Of a DNA stretch of 64,000 bases, positions 52,901 through 56,615 are shown one piece after another. The stretch lies in contig NC_057863.1 of assembly GCF_019393635.1 (NCBI RefSeq), forward strand, positions 626,265,791 through 626,329,790, read 5' to 3'. The notes under the pieces were generated by a model that worked only from the letters and a program-made list of their open reading frames with translations, did no database searches and was not told the origin of the DNA. Source of the DNA: Dromiciops gliroides. Its lineage: Eukaryota; Chordata; Mammalia; Microbiotheria; Microbiotheriidae. The first letter of the stretch is position 1. Each line of letters starts with the position of its first letter. The translations under genes and the position numbers were made by a program.

Positions 52901-53811
52901 GAGTTCAAATCTGGCCTCAGACAATTGACACTTACTAGCTGTGTGACCCTGGGCAAGTCACTTAACCCCAATTGCCTCACTAAAAAAAAAAAAAAAGTCC
53001 CTGGGAAGATAAATTGTGAACAGACTTAGGGCTACCCTGGGACTAGGGGGATGACAATGGGAAGTATTATGGGATCTCTCAGAGGCCATTTAGTCGAACC
53101 CCTTCATTTTACAGGGCCACTAGGTAGCACCATGGCTGCTGCACCAGGCCTGGAGTCAGGAAGACCTGAGTTGAAATCTGACCTCAGACTCTTATTAGCT
53201 GTATGACCCTGGGCAAGTCACTTTACCCTGTTTGCTTCAGTTTCTTCATCTGTAAAATGAACTGGAGAAGGAAATGGCCAAGCACTCCAGCATCTCTGCC
53301 AAGAAAACCCCAAATGCGGTTACAAAGAATAGGAAACAACTGAAAAATGAAATCACCACTTCATTTTTACAGATGAGGAACTTAGAGGTCTGGCGAGGGT
53401 AAGGGACTTAACCAAGGTCACCCTGGTAATAAACACATTTGAACCCAGGTTATCTCACTCCAAATTCAGCTCATCACCAGGGGCCCAGGACCAGCCAACC
53501 TTCTGTCAGGTGTTAGGGGTGGGGGCAGAAGGAAAGAACAGACAGGTCTTGATCTTTCCACATCTGGGAGGGCACCTTCTGACCTTCAACTAACTGCTCT
53601 TGCTCTTCTGCCCTGGCAGGGAATTGGGAACACATTCCAAGGAGGTGCCAACTGCATCATGTTCGTCTTCTGTACTCAAGCCGTCCGAGCCCGGCTCTTC
53701 TCTCTCTGCTGCTGCTGCTGCCAGCGCTTGTCTCCCTCCCTGGAGAATGCAGATGGCAATTACAGGGGCCCCTCGCCCTCAAGGACAGGAGAGTCCCAGC
53801 ATTCTAAATAG
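17464..53811 (+). CDS. GPR157: GPR157, orphan seven-transmembrane receptor (4 exons, joined)
   Basis: Join of 17464-17858, 40826-41039, 50499-50693 and 53620-53811 gives one open frame of 331 residues and TAG, close to the ~335 residues of the mammalian protein. All junctions are GT/AG. I recognise the family from the ALWPDLRSRAR block after TM1, LLLFLSLADLLSAASYFYG (TM2), GALSTFANTSSFFWTVAI (TM3), KKIGYDASDVSVGWCW (extracellular loop 2) and GNTFQGGANCIMF (TM7). Cys82 and Cys161 fit the TM3-loop-2 disulphide. Five cysteines at 298-302 after TM7 are likely palmitoylation sites. There is no signal peptide. From family knowledge, GPR157 is a Gq-coupled orphan receptor reported on primary cilia of radial glial progenitors, where it promotes neuronal differentiation. 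The ligand is not established. No frameshift or missing exon is seen. The tail after residue 303 is the least conserved part. Confidence 0.95.
17931..18020 (+). repeat. L2 3'-end scrap just inside intron 1
   Basis: CAGTGTAAGCTCTTTGTGGGC. Confidence 0.4.
18165..18325 (-). repeat. tSINE-A
   Basis: First young SINE after the promoter. Flanks TAGAAGTAGTCT / TAGAAATAGTCT. Tail interrupted by CTTT units. Confidence 0.9.
18380..18460 (+). repeat. imperfect GATG/GGTG and GATA tetranucleotide tract
   Basis: GATGGATGGGTGTGTGGG then TAGATAGATAATGGATAG. Confidence 0.7.
18955..19250 (-). repeat. MIR3-like element with nested MIR piece
   Basis: CTAGAAGAGACCCCAGAAGTC, TTTTACAGATGAGAAAACC, later GAGATTTGAACCCTGGTCCC; a + strand MIR piece (AAGCCACTTAATCTCCC) sits inside. 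Confidence 0.45.
19265..19325 (+). repeat. CCCTCT-type pyrimidine simple repeat
   Basis: Nearly pure C/T: CCTCCCCCTCCCCCTCTCCC. Confidence 0.75.
20575..20975 (+). repeat. two THER1/MIR-type SINEs in tandem
   Basis: 20575-20735 (GGACCTGGGTTTGAATCATG, TTCATCATAAAATAAG) then 20738-20975 (GGGCCTGGAGTCAGGAAGAC, CTATAAAATGGGGATAATG, AAGTGCTTAGCAAAC). Confidence 0.6.
21000..22320. other. intron 1 sequence without recognised young repeats
   Basis: Scattered ancient repeat resemblance (21140-21260, 21590-21690; CAAGGAGTTTACATTCTAATG). No exon-like frame. Confidence 0.35.
22334..22495 (-). repeat. tSINE-A
   Basis: Perfect 13-bp duplication GAGATTTTATTTT. Confidence 0.93.
22666..22856 (-). repeat. 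tSINE-B with (TTTA)n tail
   Basis: Duplication TGAACTATACTCTTATTT on both sides. The tail is a perfect (TTTA)13-type tract at about 22664-22716. Confidence 0.93.
22970..23073 (+). repeat. tSINE-A, 5'-truncated
   Basis: Begins at CAGAAGGACCTGAATTC, lacks the head, keeps the A tail. Flanks AAGTAAGCA / AATTAAGCA. Confidence 0.85.
23080..23290 (+). repeat. ancient L3/CR1-like LINE fragment
   Basis: CAGTGAAGGGCTTTACACTC, GTTTATCCTCGACCCAATAG, GGATGATGGATTGGACAC fit the 'growing-clone' 3' region of mammalian CR1/L3. Confidence 0.4.
23300..24080. other. intron 1 sequence, nothing recognised
   Basis: Contains an isolated GCGGCCGC (23561) and two T runs. No exon or repeat supported. Confidence 0.3.
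24085..24712 (+). repeat. long L2 3' end split by a tSINE
   Basis: CCTGGAGTGCTCTTCCTCC, CTAGAAGCCTTTCCTAATCC, then after the SINE CCCCCAGTGCTTAGCAGTGTCC. Confidence 0.7.
24480..24624 (-). repeat. tSINE-A with poly-G expansion
   Basis: Flanks TTTTACCTTTTTTT / TTTCACCTTTTTTT. The tail side carries GGGGGGGGGG before TCGGGGCAATG. Confidence 0.9.
25358..25372 (+). repeat. (AAT)5 tract
   Basis: Five AAT units; the adjoining AATAATAGTCATTTT is the target duplication of the next SINE. Confidence 0.8.
25393..25530 (-). repeat. tSINE-A lacking part of the head
   Basis: CCACTG joins CCCC directly, missing the TGCCACCTAGCTG segment. Duplication AATAATAGTCATTTT. Confidence 0.9.
25535..25910 (-). repeat. 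MIR-type SINE split by a tSINE
   Basis: AGGTTTGCAAAGCTCTTTAAA, TAGTTGAGGAAATTGAGG, GTGACTTGCCC-like motif, then CTTGACTCTAAATC after the insertion. Confidence 0.65.
25721..25882 (-). repeat. tSINE-A
   Basis: Duplication CTTAGGTTTT. The usual AGCTAGTAAGTGTC is shortened to AGCTAGTGTC. Confidence 0.9.
26607..26794 (+). repeat. tSINE-B with (CA)n tail
   Basis: After CCAATTGCCTCAC the tail is (AC)n to about 26793 with one AGAC interruption. Confidence 0.9.
26931..27096 (+). repeat. tSINE-B
   Basis: GGGGGGGCAGCTAGGTGG head; tail (AAAT)n then A-rich. Confidence 0.9.
27179..27223. repeat. alternating purine-pyrimidine tract, (CG)n(CA)n
   Basis: 45 bp of strictly alternating GC/AC/AT steps including GCGCGCGCGCGCAC; classic Z-DNA-prone sequence. 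Confidence 0.9.
27465..27810 (-). repeat. MIR and MIR3-like fragments in tandem
   Basis: First with GGCCCAGAGAGGCAGTGACTT; second with GTAAGGGACTTCAGAAGTC and TTTTACAGATAAAGAAACTG. Confidence 0.6.
27870..27990 (+). repeat. L2 3'-end fragment
   Basis: GGAGGGCTTTGAGGGCAGCG ... CCCCTAGTGCTTAACACGG ... CATAAATGTTTATTGA. Confidence 0.6.
28210..28275 (+). repeat. L2 3'-terminal scrap
   Basis: ACTTAGCACACTGCTTGGAAC ... GGCGCTTAATAAATGC. Confidence 0.5.
28290..28400 (-). repeat. MAR1-type 3' part
   Basis: CAGTCATGTCTGACTCTTTG, GGGGTTTTCTTGGCAAAGAT, GGCCATTTCCTTGTCCAC. Confidence 0.7.
28401..28552 (-). repeat. tSINE-A at a MAR1/L1 boundary
   Basis: T tail abuts the MAR1 piece on the left; head abuts the L1 3' end at right. 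Confidence 0.9.
28556..28791 (+). mobile_element. marsupial L1-type 3' UTR with poly(A)
   Basis: TTTTGTTCTAATTCTTCTTTC, CTACATCAGATTGCTTTCTG, a GGGAGGGAAGGGAGGG tract, then AACTATCTTTACATGTAACTGG and AATAATAAAATAC...A(10). Two reverse-oriented relatives lie at 32845-33120 and 63753-64000. Confidence 0.7.
28792..28942 (+). repeat. tSINE-A in an L1 poly(A) tail
   Basis: Inserted directly in the A tract of the L1; AAAAAAGTG is repeated after it. Confidence 0.9.
29163..29311 (+). repeat. tSINE-B
   Basis: Perfect duplication AAAGCTAGATTATC at both ends. Confidence 0.93.
29320..30430. other. 1.1 kb of intron 1 without recognised repeats
   Basis: The longest clearly unique stretch of intron 1. 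About 29880-30400 is the part most worth aligning for conserved non-coding sequence. No exon supported. Confidence 0.35.
30630..30990 (-). repeat. MIR3-like element split by a tSINE
   Basis: TTAGAACTGGAAGGGACCTTG; after the insertion GATGACTAAACTGAGGCC and GTGACTTGCCTAAGGTCATAC. Confidence 0.65.
30692..30842 (-). repeat. tSINE-A with poly-G expansion
   Basis: Flanks TCGACTCTCTTCC / TCAACTCTCTTCC. A run of 13 G adjoins the T tail. Confidence 0.9.
31340..31490 (-). repeat. MIR-type fragment
   Basis: AAACTGAGTGTCGGAGAGGTG, GGCAGGATTTGAACCCAGC. Confidence 0.5.
31625..32015 (+). repeat. SINE of a third family (CCAGATGGCTCTGGAGG type), split
   Basis: TGTATACCTTGCCACTGGACC, CCAGATGGCTCTGGAGGAGAG, TAAATCCAATTCC; after the tSINE: GCAAGTCATGACATCATCC and AATGAAGGACAAACAACAAC. 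Relatives in reverse orientation lie at 47685-47995 and 61955-62170. Confidence 0.6.
31754..31933 (+). repeat. tSINE-A with (AATC)n tail
   Basis: Perfect duplication TAAATCCAATTCC; tail of AATC/AATA units. Confidence 0.93.
32240..32400 (-). repeat. MIR3-like fragment
   Basis: TTTAGAGTTGGAAGTGACCTC, CCAACCCCCTCATTTTACAG. Confidence 0.55.
32521..32686 (+). repeat. tSINE-A with (AAT)n tail
   Basis: GGGGGCAGCTAGATGGTGC head; A(12) then (AAT)6. Confidence 0.88.
32845..33120 (-). mobile_element. marsupial L1-type 3' UTR, reverse orientation
   Basis: CCAATTACATGTGAAGATAA, TTTTCAACATCCATTTTGG, TTCCACATTAGCCATGTC; reverse complement of the unit at 28556-28791, extending further at right. Confidence 0.7.
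33490..33780 (-). repeat. MIR3-like fragments
   Basis: GAGTTGGAAGGGACCCGAG, TTTTACAGAAAAGGAAACTG; a second degraded unit follows from about 33620. Confidence 0.55.
33790..34449. other. intron 1 sequence, nothing recognised
   Basis: Moderately GC-rich unique DNA with short open frames on both strands and no splice-flanked exon I can support. Confidence 0.3.
34450..34699 (+). repeat. MAR1-type long SINE
   Basis: GGGGCAGCCAGGTGGCTCAG, GAAGGAAATGGCAAATC, CTTTGCCAAGAAAACCCC, AACTGATTGAATAACAAC. Confidence 0.8.
34730..34925 (+). repeat. L2 3'-end fragments
   Basis: CAGAACAGTGCCTGGCACATG and GGAAACAACTTGAGGGCAGGG. Confidence 0.55.
35040..35455 (-). repeat. MAR1-type SINE split by a tSINE
   Basis: Left: GGTCATGTTTGACTCTTCC; right: GTGGTTTGACACTTCCTTC, GGCTGGATTTATACTTGGG, CTATCCACTGAGCCACC. 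Confidence 0.75.
35124..35283 (+). repeat. tSINE-B with (CAA)n tail
   Basis: Flanks AAAATACTAGAGT / AAAATATTAGAGT. Confidence 0.92.
35578..35927 (+). repeat. 350-bp pure purine GGAA/GAAA tract
   Basis: Almost no pyrimidine over 350 bp (a single T-containing GATGAAG and GTAAGG interruption). GGAA is the dominant unit. Confidence 0.92.
35927..36260 (-). repeat. MIR-type SINE split by a tSINE
   Basis: ATTTATTAAGCACCTACTAT on the left; CTTATTTGATCCTGACAAC and CCCATTTTACAGATGAG on the right. Confidence 0.7.
35968..36111 (-). repeat. tSINE-A with poly-G expansion
   Basis: Flanks ACTGTGCTAAG / ACCGTGCTGAG. A run of about 12 G replaces the usual GGTGGGG. Confidence 0.9.
36290..36470 (+). repeat. 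L2 3' end
   Basis: GAATGTCAGCTCCTTATGGGC ... CATGCTCAGCACAGTGCCTGG. Confidence 0.6.
37017..37375. mobile_element. hAT-like non-autonomous DNA transposon fossil
   Basis: Ends GGCTTCTTAACCTGGGT and, inverted, AGTTAAGAACCTCTG form imperfect terminal inverted repeats. Interior keeps GGGGTCCAGAAGCTTCACC. A tSINE (37136-37288) interrupts it. Confidence 0.5.
37136..37288 (+). repeat. tSINE-A with small deletion
   Basis: CAGATACAACACTTACTAGC lacks a few bases. Flanks share AAAACATT. Confidence 0.88.
37379..37615 (+). repeat. THER1/MIR-like CORE-SINE
   Basis: GGGCCTAGTCAGGAAGACC, CAACTGTCAAATGGGGATAA, GGTCGTTGTGAGGTTC, TATATAAATGCTAGTTATG. Confidence 0.7.
37780..37910 (+). repeat. MIR-type fragment
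   Basis: GCACCTGGGTTTGAGCCCTAG, GTGTGACCTTGGGCCTCTC, CATAAGATGAAGAG. Confidence 0.55.
38030..38151 (+). repeat. CTTT/CTCT pyrimidine tract
   Basis: About 120 bp of C/T only, ending in (CTTC)n; opposite in strand asymmetry to the purine tract 190 bp downstream. Confidence 0.9.
38342..38815 (+). repeat. AGAG/GGAGAGAAA purine tract
   Basis: G/A-rich for about 470 bp, broken once by mixed sequence at 38449-38493. Units such as GGGGAGAGAAA recur, often with AGACA and AGAAATAGATGGG variants. Confidence 0.9.
39265..39665 (+). repeat. two MIR-type SINEs in tandem
   Basis: 39265-39485 (GGTCTTGGAGTCAGGAGGCC, GAGCCTCAGTTTCCTTATC) and 39500-39665 (TGGACTTGGAGTCAGTAGACC, CTATGTGACCTTGGGC). Confidence 0.65.
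39685..40015. repeat. A/T-only-like tract of AAATATTTTAAA units
   Basis: About 330 bp, over 90% A/T, built of AAATATTT and AAAATTTAAA motifs with one mixed island near 39893-39935. Confidence 0.85.
40019..40171 (+). repeat. tSINE-A with short deletion
   Basis: CACTTAACTAGCTG lacks the second CACTTACT. AGAAAGCA flanks both ends. Confidence 0.88.
40287..40442 (-). repeat. tSINE-A
   Basis: Perfect duplication GGGATGCTATTTTTTT. Confidence 0.93.
40515..40745 (+). repeat. L2 3' end just upstream of exon 2
   Basis: GAATGTAAGCTTCTTGAGGG ... CAGCATTTAGCGCAGGGCTTGG. Ends about 80 bp before the exon-2 acceptor. Confidence 0.6.
40826..41039 (+). CDS. GPR157: GPR157 coding exon 2
   Basis: 214 nt encoding the end of codon 132 (Ser) to Ala203: TM4 (WGIPLAIT), extracellular loop 2 with the GWCW cysteine (Cys161), and TM5 ending in RKHISRA. 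Acceptor is tcctaag/C with a weak, interrupted pyrimidine tract; an L2 fragment ends about 80 bp upstream. Donor is GCG/gtaggt at 41040. Phase moves from 2 to 0, which fits exon 1 exactly. Confidence 0.95.
41296..41805 (+). repeat. tandem array of four ~87-bp L2/MIR-tail units
   Basis: Each unit reads like CTCTAGCACTTAGCACAGTG, CCTGGCACATAGTAAGTGC, TTAATAAATGCTTAGTCACC. AATAAA occurs at 41362, 41612, 41701 and 41787. Subtracting the inserted tSINE, the period is about 86-89 bp. Confidence 0.85.
41391..41549 (-). repeat. tSINE-A inside the tandem array
   Basis: Separates units 1 and 2. T/C-rich tail; GGGGCAATGGGGTTTGTG has lost the AAGT of the consensus. Confidence 0.88.
42160..42790 (+). repeat. 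ancient L3/CR1-like LINE fragment split by a tSINE
   Basis: GGACAGGCTTCCTTCATGGAGG, GACGCTTGAAGGCAAAAG, then TGTCAGGCTGAGGAGTTTTG, AAGGCAATAGGGAGCTACAG. Confidence 0.45.
42521..42677 (+). repeat. tSINE-B
   Basis: Perfect duplication AAATGTCAGGCTG. Confidence 0.93.
42800..43200. other. intron 2 sequence, nothing recognised
   Basis: Unique, slightly A-rich; no repeat consensus or exon seen. Confidence 0.3.
43203..43450 (+). repeat. MAR1-type long SINE
   Basis: GGGGCAGCTAGATGGTTCAG, GAGCTGGAGGAAATGGC, TCTGCCAAGAAAATCCC, AGTCAGACACCACTG. Confidence 0.8.
43524..43980 (+). repeat. ~455-bp GA/GGGA purine tract
   Basis: Essentially all G/A, with (GA)27-type perfect runs at 43677-43730 and 43927-43978 and GGGAGG-rich parts between. 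Mirror-symmetric segments could form triplex DNA. Confidence 0.95.
44044..44100 (+). repeat. tSINE-A 3' fragment
   Basis: Only GGCAAGTCACTTAACCCTCATTGCC and a (CAAA)n tail remain. Confidence 0.8.
44530..44890 (+). repeat. CR1/L3-type LINE 3' region
   Basis: GGAGAAGAGAAGATTCAGGG, GCAGCTCTTTTCAAGTGTAGG, GTGTAGAAGAGGAATTCTTG, then the CATTGCCCCAAAAGGTGGTG part. A related fragment is at 63230-63450. Confidence 0.5.
44890..45550. other. intron 2 sequence, mostly unrecognised
   Basis: A MIR scrap near 45250-45340 (GTCACTTAACCTCTTAGTGACC). Otherwise no identifiable element. Confidence 0.3.
45560..45800 (+). repeat. MIR-type SINE, degraded
   Basis: TTTTAAGTCAGAAGACCTGGG, GGTAAAGTGGGGATAATTAG, CACCTACCTCACAGG. 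Confidence 0.5.
46342..46480 (+). repeat. tSINE-B with 13-bp head deletion
   Basis: Perfect 16-bp duplication GAAATGACCCTGAGGA at 46326-46341 and 46481-46496. The head reads GGGGCAG/TGGCTAG; 13 bp (CTAGGTGGCGCAG) present in the copy at 52843 are missing here. Confidence 0.93.
46760..46907 (+). repeat. tSINE-A in the RTE fragment
   Basis: Perfect duplication ATAGGGGACAAACA. The RTE frame resumes across the insertion (GQTGF...). Confidence 0.93.
47197..47505 (+). other. unexplained 100-codon open stretch
   Basis: Open frame containing KVWHRVQIEWGHAGDGEIF, CECPCAGCPETG and ELYDGRKEGLCQHGELSALL. Composition is protein-like, not SINE or simple repeat, but no splice-site or family match is recognised. 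It may be a further part of an unknown mobile element beside the RTE fragment. Confidence 0.25.
47534..47680 (-). repeat. tSINE-B
   Basis: Perfect duplication CTTGTTTTTATTCTT. Confidence 0.93.
47685..47995 (-). repeat. SINE of the third family, near full length
   Basis: GATGTCATGACTTGCAGTGA, CAGAGCCATCTGGGTCCAATGG, ATACATCAGGATAACTGGAG, then a SINE-like GACTTGCCCAGGGTCACAC and GGATTTGAACTCACATCC at its 5' end. Confidence 0.65.
48237..48385 (+). repeat. first of two abutting tSINEs
   Basis: GGGGCGGCCAGGTGG head, A/B mixed diagnostics, (AAAAT)n tail. Preceded by AAAATAAAAGTCTCA. Confidence 0.92.
48401..48553 (+). repeat. second of two abutting tSINEs (B type)
   Basis: Starts right after a second copy of AAAATAAAAGTCTCA and is followed by a third, diverged one (AAAATAAAGGTTTCA). 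Confidence 0.92.
48570..49040. other. intron 2 sequence, MIR3 traces only
   Basis: Degraded MIR3 resemblance near 48765-49010 (AGAACAGGAAGGGACCTTTG). No exon. Confidence 0.35.
49055..49213 (+). repeat. tSINE (A/B mixed)
   Basis: Flanks AAGAAATGTTTATA / AAGAAATATTTATA. Tail carries a C(9) run. Confidence 0.9.
49270..49686. other. intron 2 sequence, nothing recognised
   Basis: GC-moderate unique DNA. Its open frames lack flanking splice signals. Confidence 0.3.
49703..50018 (-). repeat. composite 316-bp insertion with two nested tSINEs
   Basis: The 16-bp CTAACAGATGCATCTT is repeated exactly at 49687-49702 and 50019-50034. Inside, on the minus strand: a full tSINE-A (49847-50018), a 3' tSINE fragment (49765-49846), then about 60 bp of orphan sequence without a poly(A) end. 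Confidence 0.85.
50035..50498. other. intron 2, last part before exon 3
   Basis: Old repeat trace at 50285-50390 (GGCACTGTGCTAGACAC). Otherwise unique. Confidence 0.35.
50499..50693 (+). CDS. GPR157: GPR157 coding exon 3
   Basis: 195 nt, 65 whole codons (residues 204-268): intracellular loop 3, TM6 (LILIPLIFICLRVWSTVRF) and the third extracellular loop into TM7. Acceptor is gccgatag/CAC after a T-rich stretch; donor is CAT/gtaagt, a strong consensus. Both ends are phase 0. A pyrimidine minisatellite begins about 230 bp after the donor. Confidence 0.95.
50925..51598 (+). repeat. TCTG/TCTC minisatellite with higher-order units
   Basis: About 670 bp of C/T/G with no A except isolated positions. 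The marker GCCCTCCCTCTGTCTC recurs eight times, starting at 50990, 51059, 51128, 51189, 51270, 51343, 51390 and 51481, separated by variable TCTG/TCTC filler. Confidence 0.93.
51862..52105 (+). repeat. THER1/MIR-like CORE-SINE
   Basis: GGGCTTGGAGTCAGAAAGACC, CCATCTAAAATGGGATAATAA, CTCAGGGTTATTTGAGAGG, GAAATGTGAGCTATTATTATC. Confidence 0.75.
52185..52420 (+). repeat. ancient L3/CR1-like fragment
   Basis: CAGGAAAGGCTTCCTCTAGG, TTTCAGGAATGAGGCACAACC, GGGCAAAGACTTGGAGATGG. Confidence 0.4.
52440..52590 (+). repeat. THER1/MIR 3' part
   Basis: CCCAGTTTACTCATCTGTAC, TTGCTGTGAGGATCAGATGAG, then (GGT)n. Confidence 0.6.
52683..52992 (+). mobile_element. chimeric retrocopy: SINE head + RTE piece + tSINE
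   Basis: Flanked by a perfect 14-bp duplication AAAAGTCCCTGGGA (52669-52682, 52993-53006). Contents in order: a 15-bp tSINE head (52683-52697), a 52698-52842 block matching 46195-46341 in intron 2 with no difference I can see, then a full tSINE-B (52843-52992) with an A(15) tail. The inner SINE shares private variants (GTGGCTAGAGCAACAG, GACAATTGACAC) with 46342-46480. Confidence 0.9.
53115..53355 (+). repeat. MAR1-type long SINE inside a MIR3
   Basis: GGGCCACTAGGTAGCACC, GAACTGGAGAAGGAAATGGCC, TCTGCCAAGAAAACCCC. MIR3 pieces (CCCTTCATTTTACAG; ACAGATGAGGAACTTAGAGG) flank it. Confidence 0.75.
53620..53811 (+). CDS. GPR157: GPR157 coding exon 4 with stop
   Basis: 192 nt: residues 269-331 and TAG at 53809-53811. 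Carries TM7 (GNTFQGGANCIMFVFC), a short amphipathic stretch (AVRARLFSL), five consecutive cysteines from five TGC/TGT-type codons, and a Ser/Pro-rich cytoplasmic tail. Acceptor ctcttctgccctggcag/G has a good pyrimidine tract. The tail differs in length and content from what I recall of placental orthologues; the stop is clean. Confidence 0.93.
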   Translation, partial: GIGNTFQGGANCIMFVFCTQAVRARLFSLCCCCCQRLSPSLENADGNYRGPSPSRTGESQHSK

Positions 53812-54114
53812 ACCCTAGCTGGCCTGCCAAGCATCTGTTTGACCCCAGCCCGCTTGCCTAAATCTCTGGGTGGCTTCTGGTTTCCTGGAACACCCCTCCC
53901 CCCCTTGAGCTGTGAGTCCCTGCTGGGGGTGGTGATTCTGGGCAGGGGATTGGGTTGCACATAGAGTGTGTGTTTGCTGCTCATAGGTCCGTCTTTCGTG
54001 TGTGTTCCCAAACATGGGGGTGGAGGCTGTACGCTCCTGTTCTACTATGTCCTAGGACTCTTGGGTAATGCTTTACCATGTGACCTACCTCATGGGAGGT
54101 CAGGGAGCCTCTGC

Positions 54115-54117
<3 letters not shown>

Positions 54118-54166
<49 letters not shown>
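54118..54166 (+). repeat. (GT)n dinucleotide tract in the 3' UTR
   Basis: About 24 uninterrupted GT units followed by a short AGAGAGAG run. Confidence 0.93.
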
Positions 54167-54168
<2 letters not shown>

Positions 54169-54767
54169 GGAGAGAGAGAGAGCGAGAGTGCGCATAGTAT
54201 GTGGAGAAGAGGAAGCCAGATCTCAGGGTCTCATCGACTTGGCCAAGGAGGGAGGATCTCACAGACTAGGGTTGTTAATCTTTCTGAAGCTGTGTGCTCT
54301 CCTCTATTAGAGAACATGGTGGGGGGGGGGGTTGGTGGTTGAGGGACTCCCCCTGCCAGGAGTCATCCTGGACCTTGCACTCTACGCCAAGGAAAACGTT
54401 GAAGAAGTCCAATCTTCCCAACCTCGGTTTACACAAAGTGTCCGACAACCTAGGAATTGGCAAAAGATTTCAAAGAGGTTTCTGGGTGACTAATCATAGC
54501 AAAACCCCAGCTGAGAGTGTCTGATGGAGAACATTCGAAGGGATAGCAGGAGTTGTTGACTACCTGCAAGAGACACCTGAATCTGTTGGTGCCTTTGGCG
54601 CCCTCCTGTGGATTACTCCTGGTACAGCTACTTGCTTCAAACACTAACCAGAGCAGTGTGTTCGAATTTTTGCATGTCATGGACCCTTGTAACAGCCTGA
54701 AGAAGCTTATGGGCCTCTTTTCTAAAGAATGTTTTTAAGTAATTGCAGGAAATGCAAGTTATGTGAA

Positions 54768-54773
54768 AATAAA
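54768..54773 (+). terminator. GPR157: candidate proximal poly(A) signal AATAAA
   Basis: AATAAA about 960 bp after the stop codon, followed by gatgtggggttttttttt, a G/T-rich stretch. It could give a short-UTR isoform. Confidence 0.4.
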
Positions 54774-55514
54774 GATGTGGGGTTTTTTTTTTCCTACTCC
54801 AAAGTCACAGACTCACGTCCCCCCACCCACACACACATACACAAACACCAAATTTATCCATGGACTAGACCCTGGGGTAAGAAACCTTTGTCTAGAGTCT
54901 AGCTTGCCTAGAGGTCCCCTGCCACCCCCGTCATCTCTTTTTTTGAGAATAGAATTACAAGAAAATACTTGAGTAAAGTCACATTTCCCCCTTCTCACTG
55001 GGATTTTTGCTAACACACCGACTTTTTTGGTGGGAAAAGACATCCAGAAAGCAGTTAAATGAATGATCTGCTAGGGTGTTTTTTTGCTCTCCCACCTGCC
55101 CCCCCAAAAAAAACAAATACTACAGCGTGTTGAGGGGAAGGTGAGCCTCTGGCTGAAGATAGAGTCGCTGTCTTGGCCGATTTGAGAGGAAGTGATGAAA
55201 TGGGTCTCGAGGCTAGCCTCTCTGAGTTTCAGGGGACAAAAAAGACCTGGAATAAGCTGCTTTGGATGTAACTGCTCATGCAGCCCAACTTCCTCTTCTT
55301 CTTTTTTTAATTCCGGAAAGTAATTCCACCCCCTCCCCTTCACCCGACAACTACTGTGGCCTCTTTCTCTCTTTCCCAGTTTTCCAACACCCTGGGCCAG
55401 TACTGAGCAGACAGTCTGAGCCTGAGACTGGACTATCCAATAGCCCTTCCCAGAGAAATGGGACCAGGTTGGGCTACATACTGTTCTGTGGAGCATGGCT
55501 AAGAATAGCTTGTC

Positions 55515-55712
55515 AATGTTTGCAAAGCACTCCGTGTTCATGATCTCATTTTGCTCCTGGATTGCAGTTGCTATTATTATCCCAGTTTTGCAGAAGGGGT
55601 AGCTGAGGCTCAGAGAGAAGCGACTCGGCCAGGGTCACTAATAGCTGAGGTGGGATTATTCAAACCTGGGTTTCCCTGTCTCTAAGGCCAGCACTCTTTA
55701 TTCCATCTAGTT
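55515..55712 (-). repeat. MIR-type SINE
   Basis: GTTTGCAAAGCACTCCGTG, CCCAGTTTTGCAGAAGGGG, GAGGCTCAGAGAGAAGCGAC. Confidence 0.65.
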
Positions 55713-56089
55713 GCTTGGGGGAGGAGGGGCGCTTGGACAGCCATTGGTGGGGGTGGGGGTGGGGAAGATAGACCAGGAAAGTGAAAATGCAGGCTTGTCT
55801 CCTGTGGTTTCTCCCTCAGGTGACTGGGCGCTACAGGAAAAGAAGCTGAAGCGTTACTGATCCCCATTACTGATACTCAGAATTAAAACCATAGCCCCTC
55901 TTTATTTTGATTCCTGTTTTGCTGGCAACACACTTTTTTTCAGAGAGGAGACCTGTGAGTTGATGATAAATAATACTTGTGGTTCCTTTTAGAAACAGTT
56001 TGAATTTTTACCTTGGGCAGGGAAGGAAAACCAAAAACCTTCACTCTCAAAACCTTACATGTGTTGTTAAGTCAAGAGTATTTAAGTAA

Positions 56090-56300
56090 CTCATGCCAGG
56101 CTCTGTGCTGAGCGATTTACAAATATTAGCTCCTTTGATCCTCAACAACAATCCCGGGAGGTAGGTGGCATTATTGTCTCCATTTCACACATGAGGAAAC
56201 TGAGGCACACAGAGGGCAAACACAGGGATCATACAGCTCGGAAGTGCCTGATGTAGAATTTGAACTCGAGCCTTGCTGACTGTAGTTGTGTGCACTATGG
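56090..56300 (-). repeat. MIR-type SINE
   Basis: GGCTCTGTGCTGAGCGATTT, CATTTCACACATGAGGAAAC, AATTTGAACTCGAGCCTTGC. Confidence 0.7.
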
Positions 56301-56387
56301 CGTCACCTGGTGACCTGTATGACCTCTGCATTCCCTTAAGAGTTCTAGATATATGATCCTGTAGGATTCTTAACCTCTATAAAATGA

Positions 56388-56615
56388 GAGGCATCATGAC
56401 TTAGTGGGGATAGGCATCAACTCCTCCCTCTCACCTTTCCTAGCTATGTGACCCTGGGCAAGTCAATTCACTTCTGTTTGCCTCAGTTTCTTCATTTGTA
56501 AAATGGGGATAATTATAGCATCTCCCTCTTCGGATTGGTTTGAGGATCGAGATAATAACTGTAAAACACTCAACACAGTGTTTGGCACGTAGTGATTGCT
56601 ATTGTTATTTCATTT
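56388..56615 (+). repeat. THER1/MIR-like SINE
   Basis: CTAGCTATGTGACCCTGGGC, CATTTGTAAAATGGGGATAA, GTTTGGCACGTAGTGATTGC. Confidence 0.7.

Noticed and set aside
46195..52981. Simple segmental duplication as the explanation of the 46-kb / 52-kb repeat
   Set aside because: The 52-kb copy has a target duplication, a SINE head joined at its 5' end and a poly(A) end, which fits retrotransposition better.
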